NCBI GenBank assembly: GCA_964422785.1
Contig: CAYRCJ010000030.1
Location: 1-9,648, forward strand
Reading direction: 5' to 3'
Source of the DNA: CAYRCJ01 sp964422785
GTDB taxonomy: Bacteria; Patescibacteriota; Minisyncoccia; UBA11713; 2-01-FULL-45-33
Length of the DNA: 9,648 nucleotides
Positions within the stretch are counted from its first letter, which is position 1; every line of letters begins with the position of its first letter. The position numbers and the translations under genes are program-made. This document shows positions 1 through 6,836 of this stretch, piece by piece. The notes below the pieces were generated by a model. The model saw nothing but the letters and a program-made list of their open reading frames with translations. It was not told where the DNA came from and did no database searches.

Positions 1-1
1 T

Positions 2-259
2 TTTAAATATCCTCAATGGTTAGGAAAAAGAAGTTTGAGTTATTGGAAAAAAGTACAACAGGACTTTTTGAAAAAGTATGGACCCGATGAACATCTTGCA
101 ACCTGTGCTATTGTCAAAGAGATTGGCTTAAGAGAAAAAGCATATAAATTATTAGAGGCAGGAGGAAGTGCCAAATTAGATAAGGTTTTAAAATCTAGAA
201 ATTGGAATGAAAAAATAGTATCTTATTGTGATTTCAATTTGCATTCCCCTGTTGACTAA
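2..259 (+). CDS. C-terminal end of an unrecognised protein (partial)
   Basis: The reading frame is open from the left edge of the window to a TAA at 257-259, giving about 85 residues; the true start probably lies outside. A TTG at 35 could initiate, but the frame upstream is open and there is no clear ribosome binding site, so I treat this as the end of a longer gene. The visible part is hydrophilic and probably helical, rich in Lys, Leu and Glu, with no membrane segment, signal peptide or motif that I recognise. The DNA is much more AT-rich (about 30% GC over 1-240 by hand count) than the genes to its right, and its codons are correspondingly A/T-ending. It converges with the truncated amidase gene, only 38 bases away. 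The composition and the broken neighbour suggest foreign DNA or an assembly join. No function is proposed. Confidence 0.5.
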   Translation, partial: FKYPQWLGKRSLSYWKKVQQDFLKKYGPDEHLATCAIVKEIGLREKAYKLLEAGGSAKLDKVLKSRNWNEKIVSYCDFNLHSPVD

Positions 260-297
260 TGAGGTTGAGCATCTTTCTAGAAATGCTTATTGGACAG

Positions 298-795
298 TTA
301 TATATATATATTCAAATCATTTGCCCATTTGTTTATTCCGTAGAGGTTTAGCGAGGTGTTGTCCGCGGCGGGATTGTGGTGAACCTTTACGTTTCTTACA
401 ATTTCCCCGCTCTTTAGAGCGGTTTTCGTGGCTGATTTTACTTCTTTTCTAAAGTCGCTTATCTCCGCGCTCTCTTTATTTAAATACTCGGAAATCCAAT
501 CGTTTATTTCCCCGGTGCCTTTTCTGGTGACATATGCTTCAAATTTTGGATCGGTTCTCAGAAAATCATAAAGATATTGTCCCAGTTCCGCGTTGATATT
601 CGCCTCTGTCAGCCCGCGGTATTGAGCTCCGTATGAATCATTGTCGTGTCCTGGCACCACCAAGATTTTTATGTCACCCCGGTTGTATTTTTCTGTGAGC
701 ATTTGGGGCGTAACTTTCTCCTGGAATAGCAAACTTGAAAAAACGGAAGCCAGAGACAGAAGTCCTGCCAAAAATATTTTTTGCATAAACAGCAT
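298..795 (-). pseudogene. N-acetylmuramoyl-L-alanine amidase, truncated after its N-terminal half
   Basis: This is an exported peptidoglycan amidase of the Amidase_3 type, cut short. An N-terminal hydrophobic stretch (about residues 4-21) looks like a signal peptide. It is followed by a beta strand and zinc-site motif ILVVPGHD (His about residue 50 from the first ATG) and LTEANINAELG, whose Glu is the expected second zinc ligand. The frame then ends at LYGINKWANDLNIYI. In family members the strand carrying the third ligand (HIHxN-like) and the later catalytic Glu should follow, and both are missing. The other two minus-strand frames beyond the stop show no continuation, so this is not a simple frameshift. 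Two starts are possible: ATG at 795, six bases after a perfect TATAAT (leaderless), or ATG at 786, nine bases after AAGGA. The product is unlikely to be catalytic. It is divergent from the gene at 819. Confidence 0.75.
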
Positions 796-801
796 TCCTT
801 C

Positions 802-814
802 ATTATACTATAAA
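802..814. promoter_or_regulatory. Overlapping divergent -10 boxes
   Basis: On the minus strand TATAAT occupies 807-802, six bases before the first ATG of the amidase. On the plus strand TATACT (804-809) and TATAAA (809-814) lie 9 and 4 bases before the ATG at 819. The two -10 elements share the same bases, so RNA polymerase could occupy only one direction at a time. No good -35 box is visible on either side. Assignment rests on box sequence and position only. Confidence 0.5.
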
Positions 815-818
815 TACT

Positions 819-1526
819 ATGCCGCTACCCTGGGCTGCCAGAAGACAAATTATTATTTTGATGGTTTTGGCTCTTATAGTGCTTTTGATTTTGAGCGGAG
901 TTTTTTATTTCTTTTTTAAAAAAATATTCAATTCAGAGCCTTCTTCAACTACGGCGCCGGCTAAAGACATCTCTATACTTTGGACGCGCGTTTTCCCGTC
1001 GCGCGAGGGATTCGCGGACGCGGCGGCGTTGTTGGAGAATCCAAATCAAGGCTTCGGCGCCAAAAAATTTACCTACGCGTTTCGAATCTATGACAAAGAC
1101 AATGTATTGATCGCCATTAAAGAAAATCAGGCTTCTATGGATCCCGGTGAGAGGTTTGTAATTTTTGAACCGAATATCCCGGTGGAAAACAGATTGGCGG
1201 GAAGGGCTATTTTGGAAATAAAATCATTAAGCTGGGAATCTATGGCCGCGGCTCCGATTTTGCAGATCGATACCTTAAGAAAAGATATTTTTTCAGACAG
1301 CGATTCGCCAAGGGCTGAAATTAGCCTCAAAAACCAGGCCAACGAGAGCTACCATAATATTGAAGCTACATTGGTCCTTTTTTCAAATTCCGGAGAGGCA
1401 TTGGCCGCCTCGCAAACCGCAATCGATGTTATGGCGATCGGGGAAGAGAAGAAGATAGTGTTTACCTGGCCTGTTAAGATATTGGACGTCGGGAATTCTC
1501 AGATTTTTATACGCCAATCGCCATGA
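819..1526 (+). CDS. Membrane-anchored protein with two FxLYD-like extracytoplasmic domains, function unknown
   Basis: The product has 235 residues. A short basic N-terminus (ARR at 7-9) and a single hydrophobic helix (about 11-33) place the rest outside the membrane. After a Ser/Thr/Pro/Ala linker (39-48) come two beta-rich segments, about 50-137 and 138-233. The first has the pattern of FxLYD-like domains: a conserved stretch of the type ENPNQGFGAKKFTYAFRIYD, then a conserved DPGE turn before a Phe-rich strand. The second repeats the theme (ISLKNQANESYHNIEATLVL). These domains usually occur on cell-envelope proteins, but no activity is known to me. No Shine-Dalgarno sequence precedes the ATG, and -10-like boxes sit 4-9 bases upstream, suggesting a leaderless mRNA. 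No terminator separates it from rodA, so read-through into rodA is possible. Confidence 0.7.
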   Translation: MPLPWAARRQIIILMVLALIVLLILSGVFYFFFKKIFNSEPSSTTAPAKDISILWTRVFPSREGFADAAALLENPNQGFGAKKFTYAFRIYDKDNVLIAIKENQASMDPGERFVIFEPNIPVENRLAGRAILEIKSLSWESMAAAPILQIDTLRKDIFSDSDSPRAEISLKNQANESYHNIEATLVLFSNSGEALAASQTAIDVMAIGEEKKIVFTWPVKILDVGNSQIFIRQSP

Positions 1527-1530
1527 TTCA

Positions 1531-1619
1531 CCATGTTAAATAATTTAAATTATGCGCAACTACAGCAAGATTATTATCGATAATTTAAAATTAAGATTTT
1601 TAAAAAATATTTAACATGG
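1531..1619. repeat. 12-bp inverted repeat enclosing two AT-rich palindromes, overlapping the rodA start
   Basis: CCATGTTAAATA at 1531-1542 is perfectly complementary to TATTTAACATGG at 1608-1619, with 65 bases between. The right arm contains the rodA start codon (1616-1618). Inside lie a perfect 12-bp palindrome TAATTTAAATTA (1541-1552, sharing two bases with the left arm) and a near copy TAATTTAAAATTA (1581-1593). No Shine-Dalgarno sequence is present. The arrangement could be an operator, or an RNA structure that hides the start codon. No T-run follows, so it is not an intrinsic terminator. Confidence 0.5.
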
Positions 1620-2761
1620 CAAGCAAAATTTTCCGTGAAATTGACTGGATTTTGATTCTTAGTGTTTTGATGCTCGCTTTTTTTGGAGTTATTACAATGA
1701 AATCTTTCGGGGGAGAGGCCGGGATTTCCGATTATTTTTTTAATCGCCAGCTTATATGGCTCGGAGTGGGACTTTTAATTTTTGTTGTTTCTATTTTTAC
1801 TGATTGGGGTTTTCTGAAAACCAACAGTATTTTTTTGTTTATTCTTTATTTGACGGTTCTTTTTTTGCTTTTCTTTTTATTTGTCGCCGGACATATTTCC
1901 CGCGGAGCTCTTAGCTGGTACAAAGTTCATTCTGTGGGCATAGAACCGGTTGAGCTGATGAAGCCCATTTTGGTTTTGGTTTTGGCCAAATATTTTTCCA
2001 AAAGGCACGCTGAGATCGGGAGGGTTTTTCATCTTATAGTATCCGGCGTCTATACCGCGCTTCCCACCTTTTTTGTTATGATGCAGCCCGCGCTTGGATC
2101 GGCGATGATCTTGGTGTTTTTGTGGCTTGGCATGGCGCTCGCAGGCGGGATCAGATTTAAACATTTATTATTTCTGGGCGTTGCGGGGATTTTGTCGGCG
2201 ATATTTTTTTGGCATTTTATACTTTTGCCATATCAAAAAGCAAGAGTTGTGGCTTTCGTGAGCCCGCAAAGCGATGTCCGCGGCAGCGGGTATCACGCTA
2301 TTCAATCCATGATAGCCGTGGGGTCGGGGGGTATTTTTGGGAAGGGTCTGGGGTTTGGCACTCAATCCCGCCTCGAATTTTTGCCGGAACACCAGACCGA
2401 TTTTATATTTGCCGCTTTTGCCGAAGAATGGGGATTGGTGGGAGCGCTGATCATTTTTTCATTTTTTGGAATGATAGTCTGGAGAATACTTCGGGCCGGC
2501 ATTTATGCCGAAAGCAATCTTGAAAAATTATATTCAGTGGGACTCGCTATTCTTTTATTTTCGCAGGGGATGATCCATATCGGAATGAATATCGGAATAC
2601 TTCCGATCACCGGTTTGGGGATGCCGTTTATGAGTTACGGAGGCTCGAGTTTGATAAGTTTATTTTTGGCGGTGGGGATTTTGCAAAGTTTCTCAATTCA
2701 TAAAAAAGGAATAATTATCGGCACCGAAGAACGCTACAAAGAGGGGATTTTAGGAGCTTGA
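1616..2761 (+). CDS. rodA: Peptidoglycan glycosyltransferase RodA (SEDS family)
   Basis: This is a multipass membrane glycosyltransferase that polymerises lipid II into glycan strands, acting in the elongation complex with a class B penicillin-binding protein. The 381 residues are the usual RodA length, with about ten hydrophobic segments. Family motifs appear in order: EPVELMKP (110-117), QPALGSA (157-163), GSGYHAIQSMIAVGSGGIFG (223-242), FGTQSRLEFLPEHQTDFIF (247-265) and ITGLGMPFMSYGGSSLI (331-347). Asp262 in the TDFIF motif matches the essential catalytic Asp of SEDS proteins. The GYHxIQS...GTQSxLEFLPE block is RodA-like rather than FtsW-like. In QPALG the Asp normally found (QPDLG) is Ala159, which is unusual. 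The ATG has no ribosome binding site and lies in an inverted repeat. The stop codon is inside the -35 box of the next gene. Confidence 0.95.
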   Translation: MASKIFREIDWILILSVLMLAFFGVITMKSFGGEAGISDYFFNRQLIWLGVGLLIFVVSIFTDWGFLKTNSIFLFILYLTVLFLLFFLFVAGHISRGALSWYKVHSVGIEPVELMKPILVLVLAKYFSKRHAEIGRVFHLIVSGVYTALPTFFVMMQPALGSAMILVFLWLGMALAGGIRFKHLLFLGVAGILSAIFFWHFILLPYQKARVVAFVSPQSDVRGSGYHAIQSMIAVGSGGIFGKGLGFGTQSRLEFLPEHQTDFIFAAFAEEWGLVGALIIFSFFGMIVWRILRAGIYAESNLEKLYSVGLAILLFSQGMIHIGMNIGILPITGLGMPFMSYGGSSLISLFLAVGILQSFSIHKKGIIIGTEERYKEGILGA

Positions 2762-2786
2762 CATTTTTATATTGTTTTGCTATAAA
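2758..2786 (+). promoter_or_regulatory. Consensus sigma70-type promoter for the AAA ATPase gene
   Basis: TTGACA (2758-2763) and TATAAA (2781-2786) are separated by exactly 17 bases, a near-perfect sigma70 promoter. The -35 box contains the rodA stop codon (TGA, 2759-2761). The start of transcription would be near 2793, giving a leader of about 40 bases that contains the ribosome binding site. The ATPase gene therefore has its own promoter. Confidence 0.8.
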
Positions 2787-2822
2787 ATTTAAGGATTTGA
2801 AAAATTCATAAGAATAGAAAGC

Positions 2823-2827
2823 GAGGA
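2823..2827 (+). promoter_or_regulatory. Ribosome binding site of the AAA ATPase gene
   Basis: GAGGA lies four bases before the ATG at 2832. It is one of the few Shine-Dalgarno-like sequences in the window. The other candidate is AAGGA before the second ATG of the truncated amidase. It supports ATG 2832 as the start. Confidence 0.55.
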
Positions 2828-2831
2828 TTTT

Positions 2832-4382
2832 ATGGTCGGGTTCAAGATCAATTATAGAGGCAGGGAAGAAGAACTTTATGAGCAGCTGAAAACTCCGACT
2901 TCTTTAAATCAGGGCGGGCCTTTCCAAATTATGGCCGGACCGCAGGCTCCCTCTCATTATGTATGGGGAATTTGCCCGTTGGATAAACCGCTAGACACTG
3001 TTTATTTTAGCGCCCGGAATTTCGACAAGGATTACGCTTTGCGCGTTAACATATTGCCGGCTGTAAAGAAGAGCAGAGCGATGAATTTCGGGTCATTTGC
3101 CGGTGAGGCGATTGACGTCCACGCTATTCCTGTAAAAGCCGATGGTTTCTCAAAAAAATTCTATACCAAAACAGTTGGAGATGTGGTTTTTGTTTCCAGA
3201 GATAAAAAGGAAAATGAAATCTCCATATACATGGCAAGCAACGGCGACGTACACATAGATTTTGGTATTTTTGAAACAAATTCATTTTCCGGTGAAGAGA
3301 AGATTTTCCCGGATCTCGACGGGTTCAAAAAAGATTTGGAATTTTTCTGTCAGATTGTCGAAGAATTTGTTAACGGTATTTACGAAAATTCCAGAGTTTC
3401 TATCCAGGACATCACAGCCAATCTGCGGCCGATGAGAGTGCCCAAGCAATTGGATCCGGAAAAGAACCCGATGATAATGTCCAATGATTTGTTCGCCGGC
3501 GCAAGGAACGGCTTGGTGGAAAAATTAATTCTTGCGGATCGCCCGAATGTTTCTTTCGAGCAGATCGGCGGGCAGAAAAAAGCCGTGGAAGAAGTCAGAG
3601 AACTGGCGATGGATCTCGAAAGCAGCGAGTTGTACAACAAGTGGGGCACCGAGCCGGCGAAAGGCGTTCTTCTGATCGGCCCTCCCGGAAACGGGAAGAC
3701 TCTATTGGCGGAAGCCTTGGCGTCATCTACAAAAAGAAAGTTTTTTCTGGTGAGATTAACGGATCTGATTAATTCTTTGTGGGGCGAGCAGGAGAAAATT
3801 TTGCAGGCTGTTTTTGATAAAGCCGGAGAAGAACCGAGTATAATTTATTTTGATGAAATTGATGCCATAGCTACCCGCAGGCATTCCGGGAGCGGTCTTG
3901 TGCAATTGGTTACCGTATTTTTGCAGAACATGGGAAGATCTTCCGATTCATCTAATATAACAATTTTGGCTTCCTCCAACCGTCCGGATTCTATTGATCC
4001 TGCGATAAAGCGGGCCGGAAGATTTGATATTATTATCGATGTTCCATTTCCTGACGAAGAAGGACGAATTGAGATTTTTAAAATTCATAAAGAAATTGTT
4101 GAAAAAAAGACAGGGTTTATTAAGTTCAAAGAAATCGATTTTTCCTTGCCGGCAAAGGATACGCCAGACATGAGCGGGGCGGATATAAAGGAAATAATAA
4201 GGCGCGCGCTTGTGGCTAAAGTAAGGGAAGAGAAGCGTACCCGAAAGACGCCTGAACCGGTGTCCACTGACGATATTTTAGCCATAATTAAGGATTACGA
4301 ACGCCTGGAAAAGAAGGCCGCAAGATACGGTTTTACGGCTGATTTAAAGGAAAATAACAAGAAAAAACGATATTTAGACTAA
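2832..4382 (+). CDS. Classical AAA ATPase (Cdc48/proteasomal-ATPase-like module) with an unrecognised N-terminal domain
   Basis: The protein has 516 residues and a single ATPase module. Residues 239-470 carry all classical AAA features. These are the start signature VSFEQIGGQKKAVEEV, Walker A GPPGNGKT (283-290), pore-loop SLWGEQE (Trp317), Walker B IIYFDEID (Asp341, Glu342), sensor 1 Asn383 in ASSNRPD, two arginine fingers in RAGRFD (Arg394, Arg397) and the C-terminal lid motif MSGADIKEI. It should form a ring that threads or remodels proteins using ATP. Residues 1-230 match nothing I recognise; they look mixed alpha/beta, with no membrane helix, and are presumably the substrate or partner domain. 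There is no FtsH-type protease motif (HExxH) and no proteasome-docking HbYX-type C-terminus (it ends RYLD), so this is a stand-alone unfoldase or remodelling ATPase. It is monocistronic, with its own promoter and terminator. Confidence 0.9.
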   Translation: MVGFKINYRGREEELYEQLKTPTSLNQGGPFQIMAGPQAPSHYVWGICPLDKPLDTVYFSARNFDKDYALRVNILPAVKKSRAMNFGSFAGEAIDVHAIPVKADGFSKKFYTKTVGDVVFVSRDKKENEISIYMASNGDVHIDFGIFETNSFSGEEKIFPDLDGFKKDLEFFCQIVEEFVNGIYENSRVSIQDITANLRPMRVPKQLDPEKNPMIMSNDLFAGARNGLVEKLILADRPNVSFEQIGGQKKAVEEVRELAMDLESSELYNKWGTEPAKGVLLIGPPGNGKTLLAEALASSTKRKFFLVRLTDLINSLWGEQEKILQAVFDKAGEEPSIIYFDEIDAIATRRHSGSGLVQLVTVFLQNMGRSSDSSNITILASSNRPDSIDPAIKRAGRFDIIIDVPFPDEEGRIEIFKIHKEIVEKKTGFIKFKEIDFSLPAKDTPDMSGADIKEIIRRALVAKVREEKRTRKTPEPVSTDDILAIIKDYERLEKKAARYGFTADLKENNKKKRYLD

Positions 4383-4388
4383 TAAACT

Positions 4389-4416
4389 AAAGCCCTATAA
4401 AAATAGGGCTTTTTTC
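4389..4416 (+). terminator. Intrinsic terminator after the AAA ATPase gene
   Basis: AAGCCCTAT (4390-4398) pairs perfectly with ATAGGGCTT (4403-4411) across an AAAA loop, and a run of six T (4410-4415) follows. One more A-T pair (4389/4412) extends the stem. It begins seven bases after the ATPase stop codon. Confidence 0.93.
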
Positions 4417-4491
4417 TATATTAGGAAGCCCAAATCCACTGAGCTATTGACAGGTTTGGGGGTTATTTGTTACCGTGTATTTGACATAGAG

Positions 4492-4520
4492 TTGACACAA
4501 TATTACAGGTTTGCTAGTAT
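4492..4520 (+). promoter_or_regulatory. Promoter of the sigma-like regulator with extra TTGACA copies
   Basis: TTGACA (4492-4497), 17 bases, then TAGTAT (4515-4520) preceded by TG with one base between (an extended -10). Alternative -10 matches are TATTAT (4518-4523) and TATAAA (4521-4526). Identical TTGACA hexamers also occur at 4481-4486 and 4447-4452, without a good -10 at the right distance. Transcription would start only about 0-7 bases before the ATG at 4534, so the mRNA is leaderless or nearly so. Confidence 0.7.
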
Positions 4521-4533
4521 TATAAAAAATAAC

Positions 4534-5568
4534 ATGTCAAATTATTTACCAGTTCACCCGGAAGAAGTTACAAAGAGGCTTTTTAGCGTTTTGCCAAAAA
4601 GAACCAAGGATATCTTGGATAAGCGTTTTGGTCTTGGAAAAATTGCCGACAGGATGACTCTTGACGGCATCGGCAAGAAGTACGGCATTACCAGAGAAAG
4701 AGTCAGGCAAATAGAAGCCGACGGATTATCACGCATAAGAAAATCACAGGACTTTGCCGGATCGGCCCCTGTTTTTTCGGCAATCGAAAATTATTTTGAA
4801 AACAATGGAAGGGTTATTAGAGAAGACAAAGTTCTTGAAGGACTTTCTTCTCACCCAAAACATCAAAACCACATTTACTTTTTATTGACTCTTCATAATC
4901 CGCTTTCACGATTCCACGAAAATGAGAAGCTGCATGACAGATGGGTCTACGGTAAAGGATCACACGAACAGGCGGAGAAGACCTTGTCTCATACGGTAGA
5001 GGAACTTAAAAAGGCGGGATCCACTGTTTCCGAACCGAAGCTTTTCGAAATACTTACTTCCGGAGCCAAGGGCGTTACCGGAGGGAACGTCTCAACGGCG
5101 GCATTGTCAAACTGGTTGGCGCTTTCAAAATTGATCGCAAAAAATTATTTTGGCGAATGGGGTCTTACTGAATTTTCTTCCGTTAAACCGCGCGGGGTAA
5201 GAGACTTGTCGCACATGGTTTTGGGCAAGCACGGAAAGCCGCTGCACTTTTCAGAGGTGGCAGCTCATATCGGCAAGCTTATCGGCAAGAAGGTTCACGT
5301 ACAGACAGTTCACAATGAACTTATCAAAGATCAAAGGTTTGTTTTGGTGGGCCGCGGGCTTTACGCCTTGAAAGATTGGGGATACGAAGCGGGCACCGTC
5401 AAAGATATAATTTCCAATGTTCTTAAACACAATTCACCGGCAACAAAAGAAAAGATAGTTTCTTTGGTCTCTCAAAAAAGATTTGTAAAACCCAACACTA
5501 TTCTTATTAATCTCGAAAATAAGAAGTATTTCAAAAGATTGCCTGATGGTAGATACACTTTACTCTAA
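4534..5568 (+). CDS. Transcription regulator: sigma70 region 4 fused to HARE-HTH
   Basis: The 344-residue protein begins with a sigma70 region 4 (about 12-72). Its helix-turn-helix TLDGIGKKYGITRERVRQIE (42-61) closely matches the -35-reading helices of primary sigma factors. Regions 1-3 are absent, so it cannot open a promoter by itself. Residues 219-284 form a HARE-HTH domain (DLSHMVLGKHGKPLHFSEVA, then the wing FVLVGRGLYALKDWGY), the winged-helix family shared with RNA polymerase delta subunit and ASXL proteins. Residues 286-344 look like another small winged helix. A longer frame from TTG 4447 exists, but it would run through the promoter, and ATG 4534 starts the conserved part. No Shine-Dalgarno sequence is present. 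The last 23 bases overlap the next gene, so the two are probably co-transcribed. The likely role is a DNA-binding regulator or polymerase-associated factor; its targets are unknown. Confidence 0.85.
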   Translation: MSNYLPVHPEEVTKRLFSVLPKRTKDILDKRFGLGKIADRMTLDGIGKKYGITRERVRQIEADGLSRIRKSQDFAGSAPVFSAIENYFENNGRVIREDKVLEGLSSHPKHQNHIYFLLTLHNPLSRFHENEKLHDRWVYGKGSHEQAEKTLSHTVEELKKAGSTVSEPKLFEILTSGAKGVTGGNVSTAALSNWLALSKLIAKNYFGEWGLTEFSSVKPRGVRDLSHMVLGKHGKPLHFSEVAAHIGKLIGKKVHVQTVHNELIKDQRFVLVGRGLYALKDWGYEAGTVKDIISNVLKHNSPATKEKIVSLVSQKRFVKPNTILINLENKKYFKRLPDGRYTLL

Positions 5569-6799
5569 CCAAATTTTAACAGGTATTTTCTCAGTCCTAA
5601 GTGCCACATGGTTTATTTGGTTACCTGTGGCTCTTTTTTTTATTTTGCGGGAGGAGTGGCTAAAATTTAAAAGATTAAAATTTGTTTCCGGGCTCAAATG
5701 GATTTTGCTCGAAGTCAAAGTTCCGAGAGAAGTGGCCAAAAGTCCCAAGGCCATGGAGAGTATTTTGGCCGGTATTCATGGCACATCAAAAAATCCGGAT
5801 CTCATAGAAAAATATTTCAAGGGCGTTGTTTCTCCCTGGTTTTCTTTCGAGATAGTGGGAGACGAAACCGGCGTCCATTTTTACGTCTGGACTCAAGAGT
5901 TTTTCAAAAGGATGATCGAATCTCAAATTTACGCGCAATACCCGACTACTGAAATTTCATTGGTTGAGGATTACACTAAAAATCTGCCGCCGGTTTTACC
6001 TGATAAAGACTGGAATTTATGGGGTACCGAATTTATTTTGACTAAACCCGACGCTTATCCAATAAGAACTTATGAAGATTTTACGCTCGAAAAGGTAAGC
6101 TTGAAAGAAGAAGAATCAAAAATAGATCCTTTGTCCGCCCTGGTTGAATTTCTCGGAACTTTAACGGGAGGAGAAAAAATCTGGATGCAGTTTGTGATAA
6201 AGCCGGCTGATGACGCCTGGAAAGTTGAAGGTGAAAAATTGGTCGGCAAATTATCCGGCAAAGAATCTAAGACTCACATTCCGGCTATTTTTAAAGTAGT
6301 GCACAATATCAACAACTTAATAGGCTTGGGCGGAGAAGGAGAAAGAAAAGAATCAAAATCGCCAAATTTAACTTCCGGCGAGAAAGTTATAATTGAGGCT
6401 ATTGAAGAAAATATTTCAAAGATCGGTTTTGAAACAGGAATCCGCTGGGTGTATCTGGCCCGTCGGGACAAATTTAATTCTCTGGCCGTCCCGGCGATAA
6501 TAGGAATCTTCAAGCAATTTGCTTCGCCGACCCTCAACGGGTTTAAACCAAATAAGATGGCTACAACCAGCGCCGGATATTTTAACAAAGAGAAAATAGA
6601 ACTCCAGAAAAAATCCAGGATTTTTAACGCTTATCGCTTACGGTCATTTTTTTCTCCTCCTTACACAAGCAAGCACTTTGTTTTAAATTCCACGGAGTTG
6701 GCAACCATTTACCATTTCCCGGGCACGGTAGTGGGTTCTCCGGGCATGACCCGCATAGAGGCCAAAAAAGGCGCCCCTCCGTCAAACTTGCCGATTTGA
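5546..6799 (+). CDS. Membrane protein resembling the N-terminal half of VirD4/HerA-like translocation ATPases
   Basis: The protein has 417 residues. One hydrophobic helix (about 12-34) is followed by a large cytoplasmic part. Several stretches look like the non-ATPase N-terminal region of long HerA/TraG-type proteins: KWILLEVKVPRE (51-62), WFSFEIVGDETGVHFYVW (98-115), a second similar half (EKIWMQFVIKP, 210-220), then FVLNSTELATIYHFPG (378-393) and the linker RIEAKKGAPPSNLP (403-416). In fused relatives that linker runs straight into the nucleotide-binding motif, which here begins the next gene. The match is from my memory of the family, not a search. The ATG overlaps the upstream stop by 23 bases and is the only Met or GTG start that keeps the membrane helix; no Shine-Dalgarno sequence is seen, which points to translational coupling. 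Inferred role: it anchors and assists the ATPase at 6906. Confidence 0.7.
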   Translation: MVDTLYSNQILTGIFSVLSATWFIWLPVALFFILREEWLKFKRLKFVSGLKWILLEVKVPREVAKSPKAMESILAGIHGTSKNPDLIEKYFKGVVSPWFSFEIVGDETGVHFYVWTQEFFKRMIESQIYAQYPTTEISLVEDYTKNLPPVLPDKDWNLWGTEFILTKPDAYPIRTYEDFTLEKVSLKEEESKIDPLSALVEFLGTLTGGEKIWMQFVIKPADDAWKVEGEKLVGKLSGKESKTHIPAIFKVVHNINNLIGLGGEGERKESKSPNLTSGEKVIIEAIEENISKIGFETGIRWVYLARRDKFNSLAVPAIIGIFKQFASPTLNGFKPNKMATTSAGYFNKEKIELQKKSRIFNAYRLRSFFSPPYTSKHFVLNSTELATIYHFPGTVVGSPGMTRIEAKKGAPPSNLPI

Positions 6800-6823
6800 C
6801 AAATTCTGTGGGTTTGGTATAAT
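6796..6823 (+). promoter_or_regulatory. Consensus promoter at the end of the membrane protein gene
   Basis: TTGACA (6796-6801), a 16-base spacer, and TATAAT (6818-6823) with TGG directly before it (an extended -10). As at 2758, the -35 box contains the preceding stop codon (TGA, 6797-6799). The predicted transcription start is near 6830, immediately before the hairpin at 6837. Confidence 0.75.
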
Positions 6824-6836
6824 GAGGATGCTAGAT

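Noticed and set aside
228..452. Plus-strand frame of 74 codons starting in the left-edge gene
   Set aside because: It runs antisense through the amidase coding region, which has recognisable motifs. The product is Cys/Arg-rich without domain character.
641..919. Plus-strand frame opposite the amidase N-terminus and into the 819 gene
   Set aside because: It overlaps two supported genes in other frames and has no ribosome binding site or motif.
1533..1583. 16-codon frame starting at the ATG in the left inverted-repeat arm
   Set aside because: There is no ribosome binding site or coding character. The ATG is explained by the inverted repeat.
1877..2392. Two minus-strand frames inside rodA
   Set aside because: They are antisense to strongly conserved RodA motifs; their composition is that of a mirrored membrane protein gene.
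4421..4470. Hairpin CCCAAA (4429-4434) with TTTGGG (4455-4460)
   Set aside because: The stem is short, the loop is long and there is no T-run. It is probably chance between a terminator and a promoter.
4447..4533. Extended N-terminus of the sigma-like regulator from a TTG
   Set aside because: It would translate through TTGACA/TAGTAT promoter elements, and the added residues show no conserved pattern.
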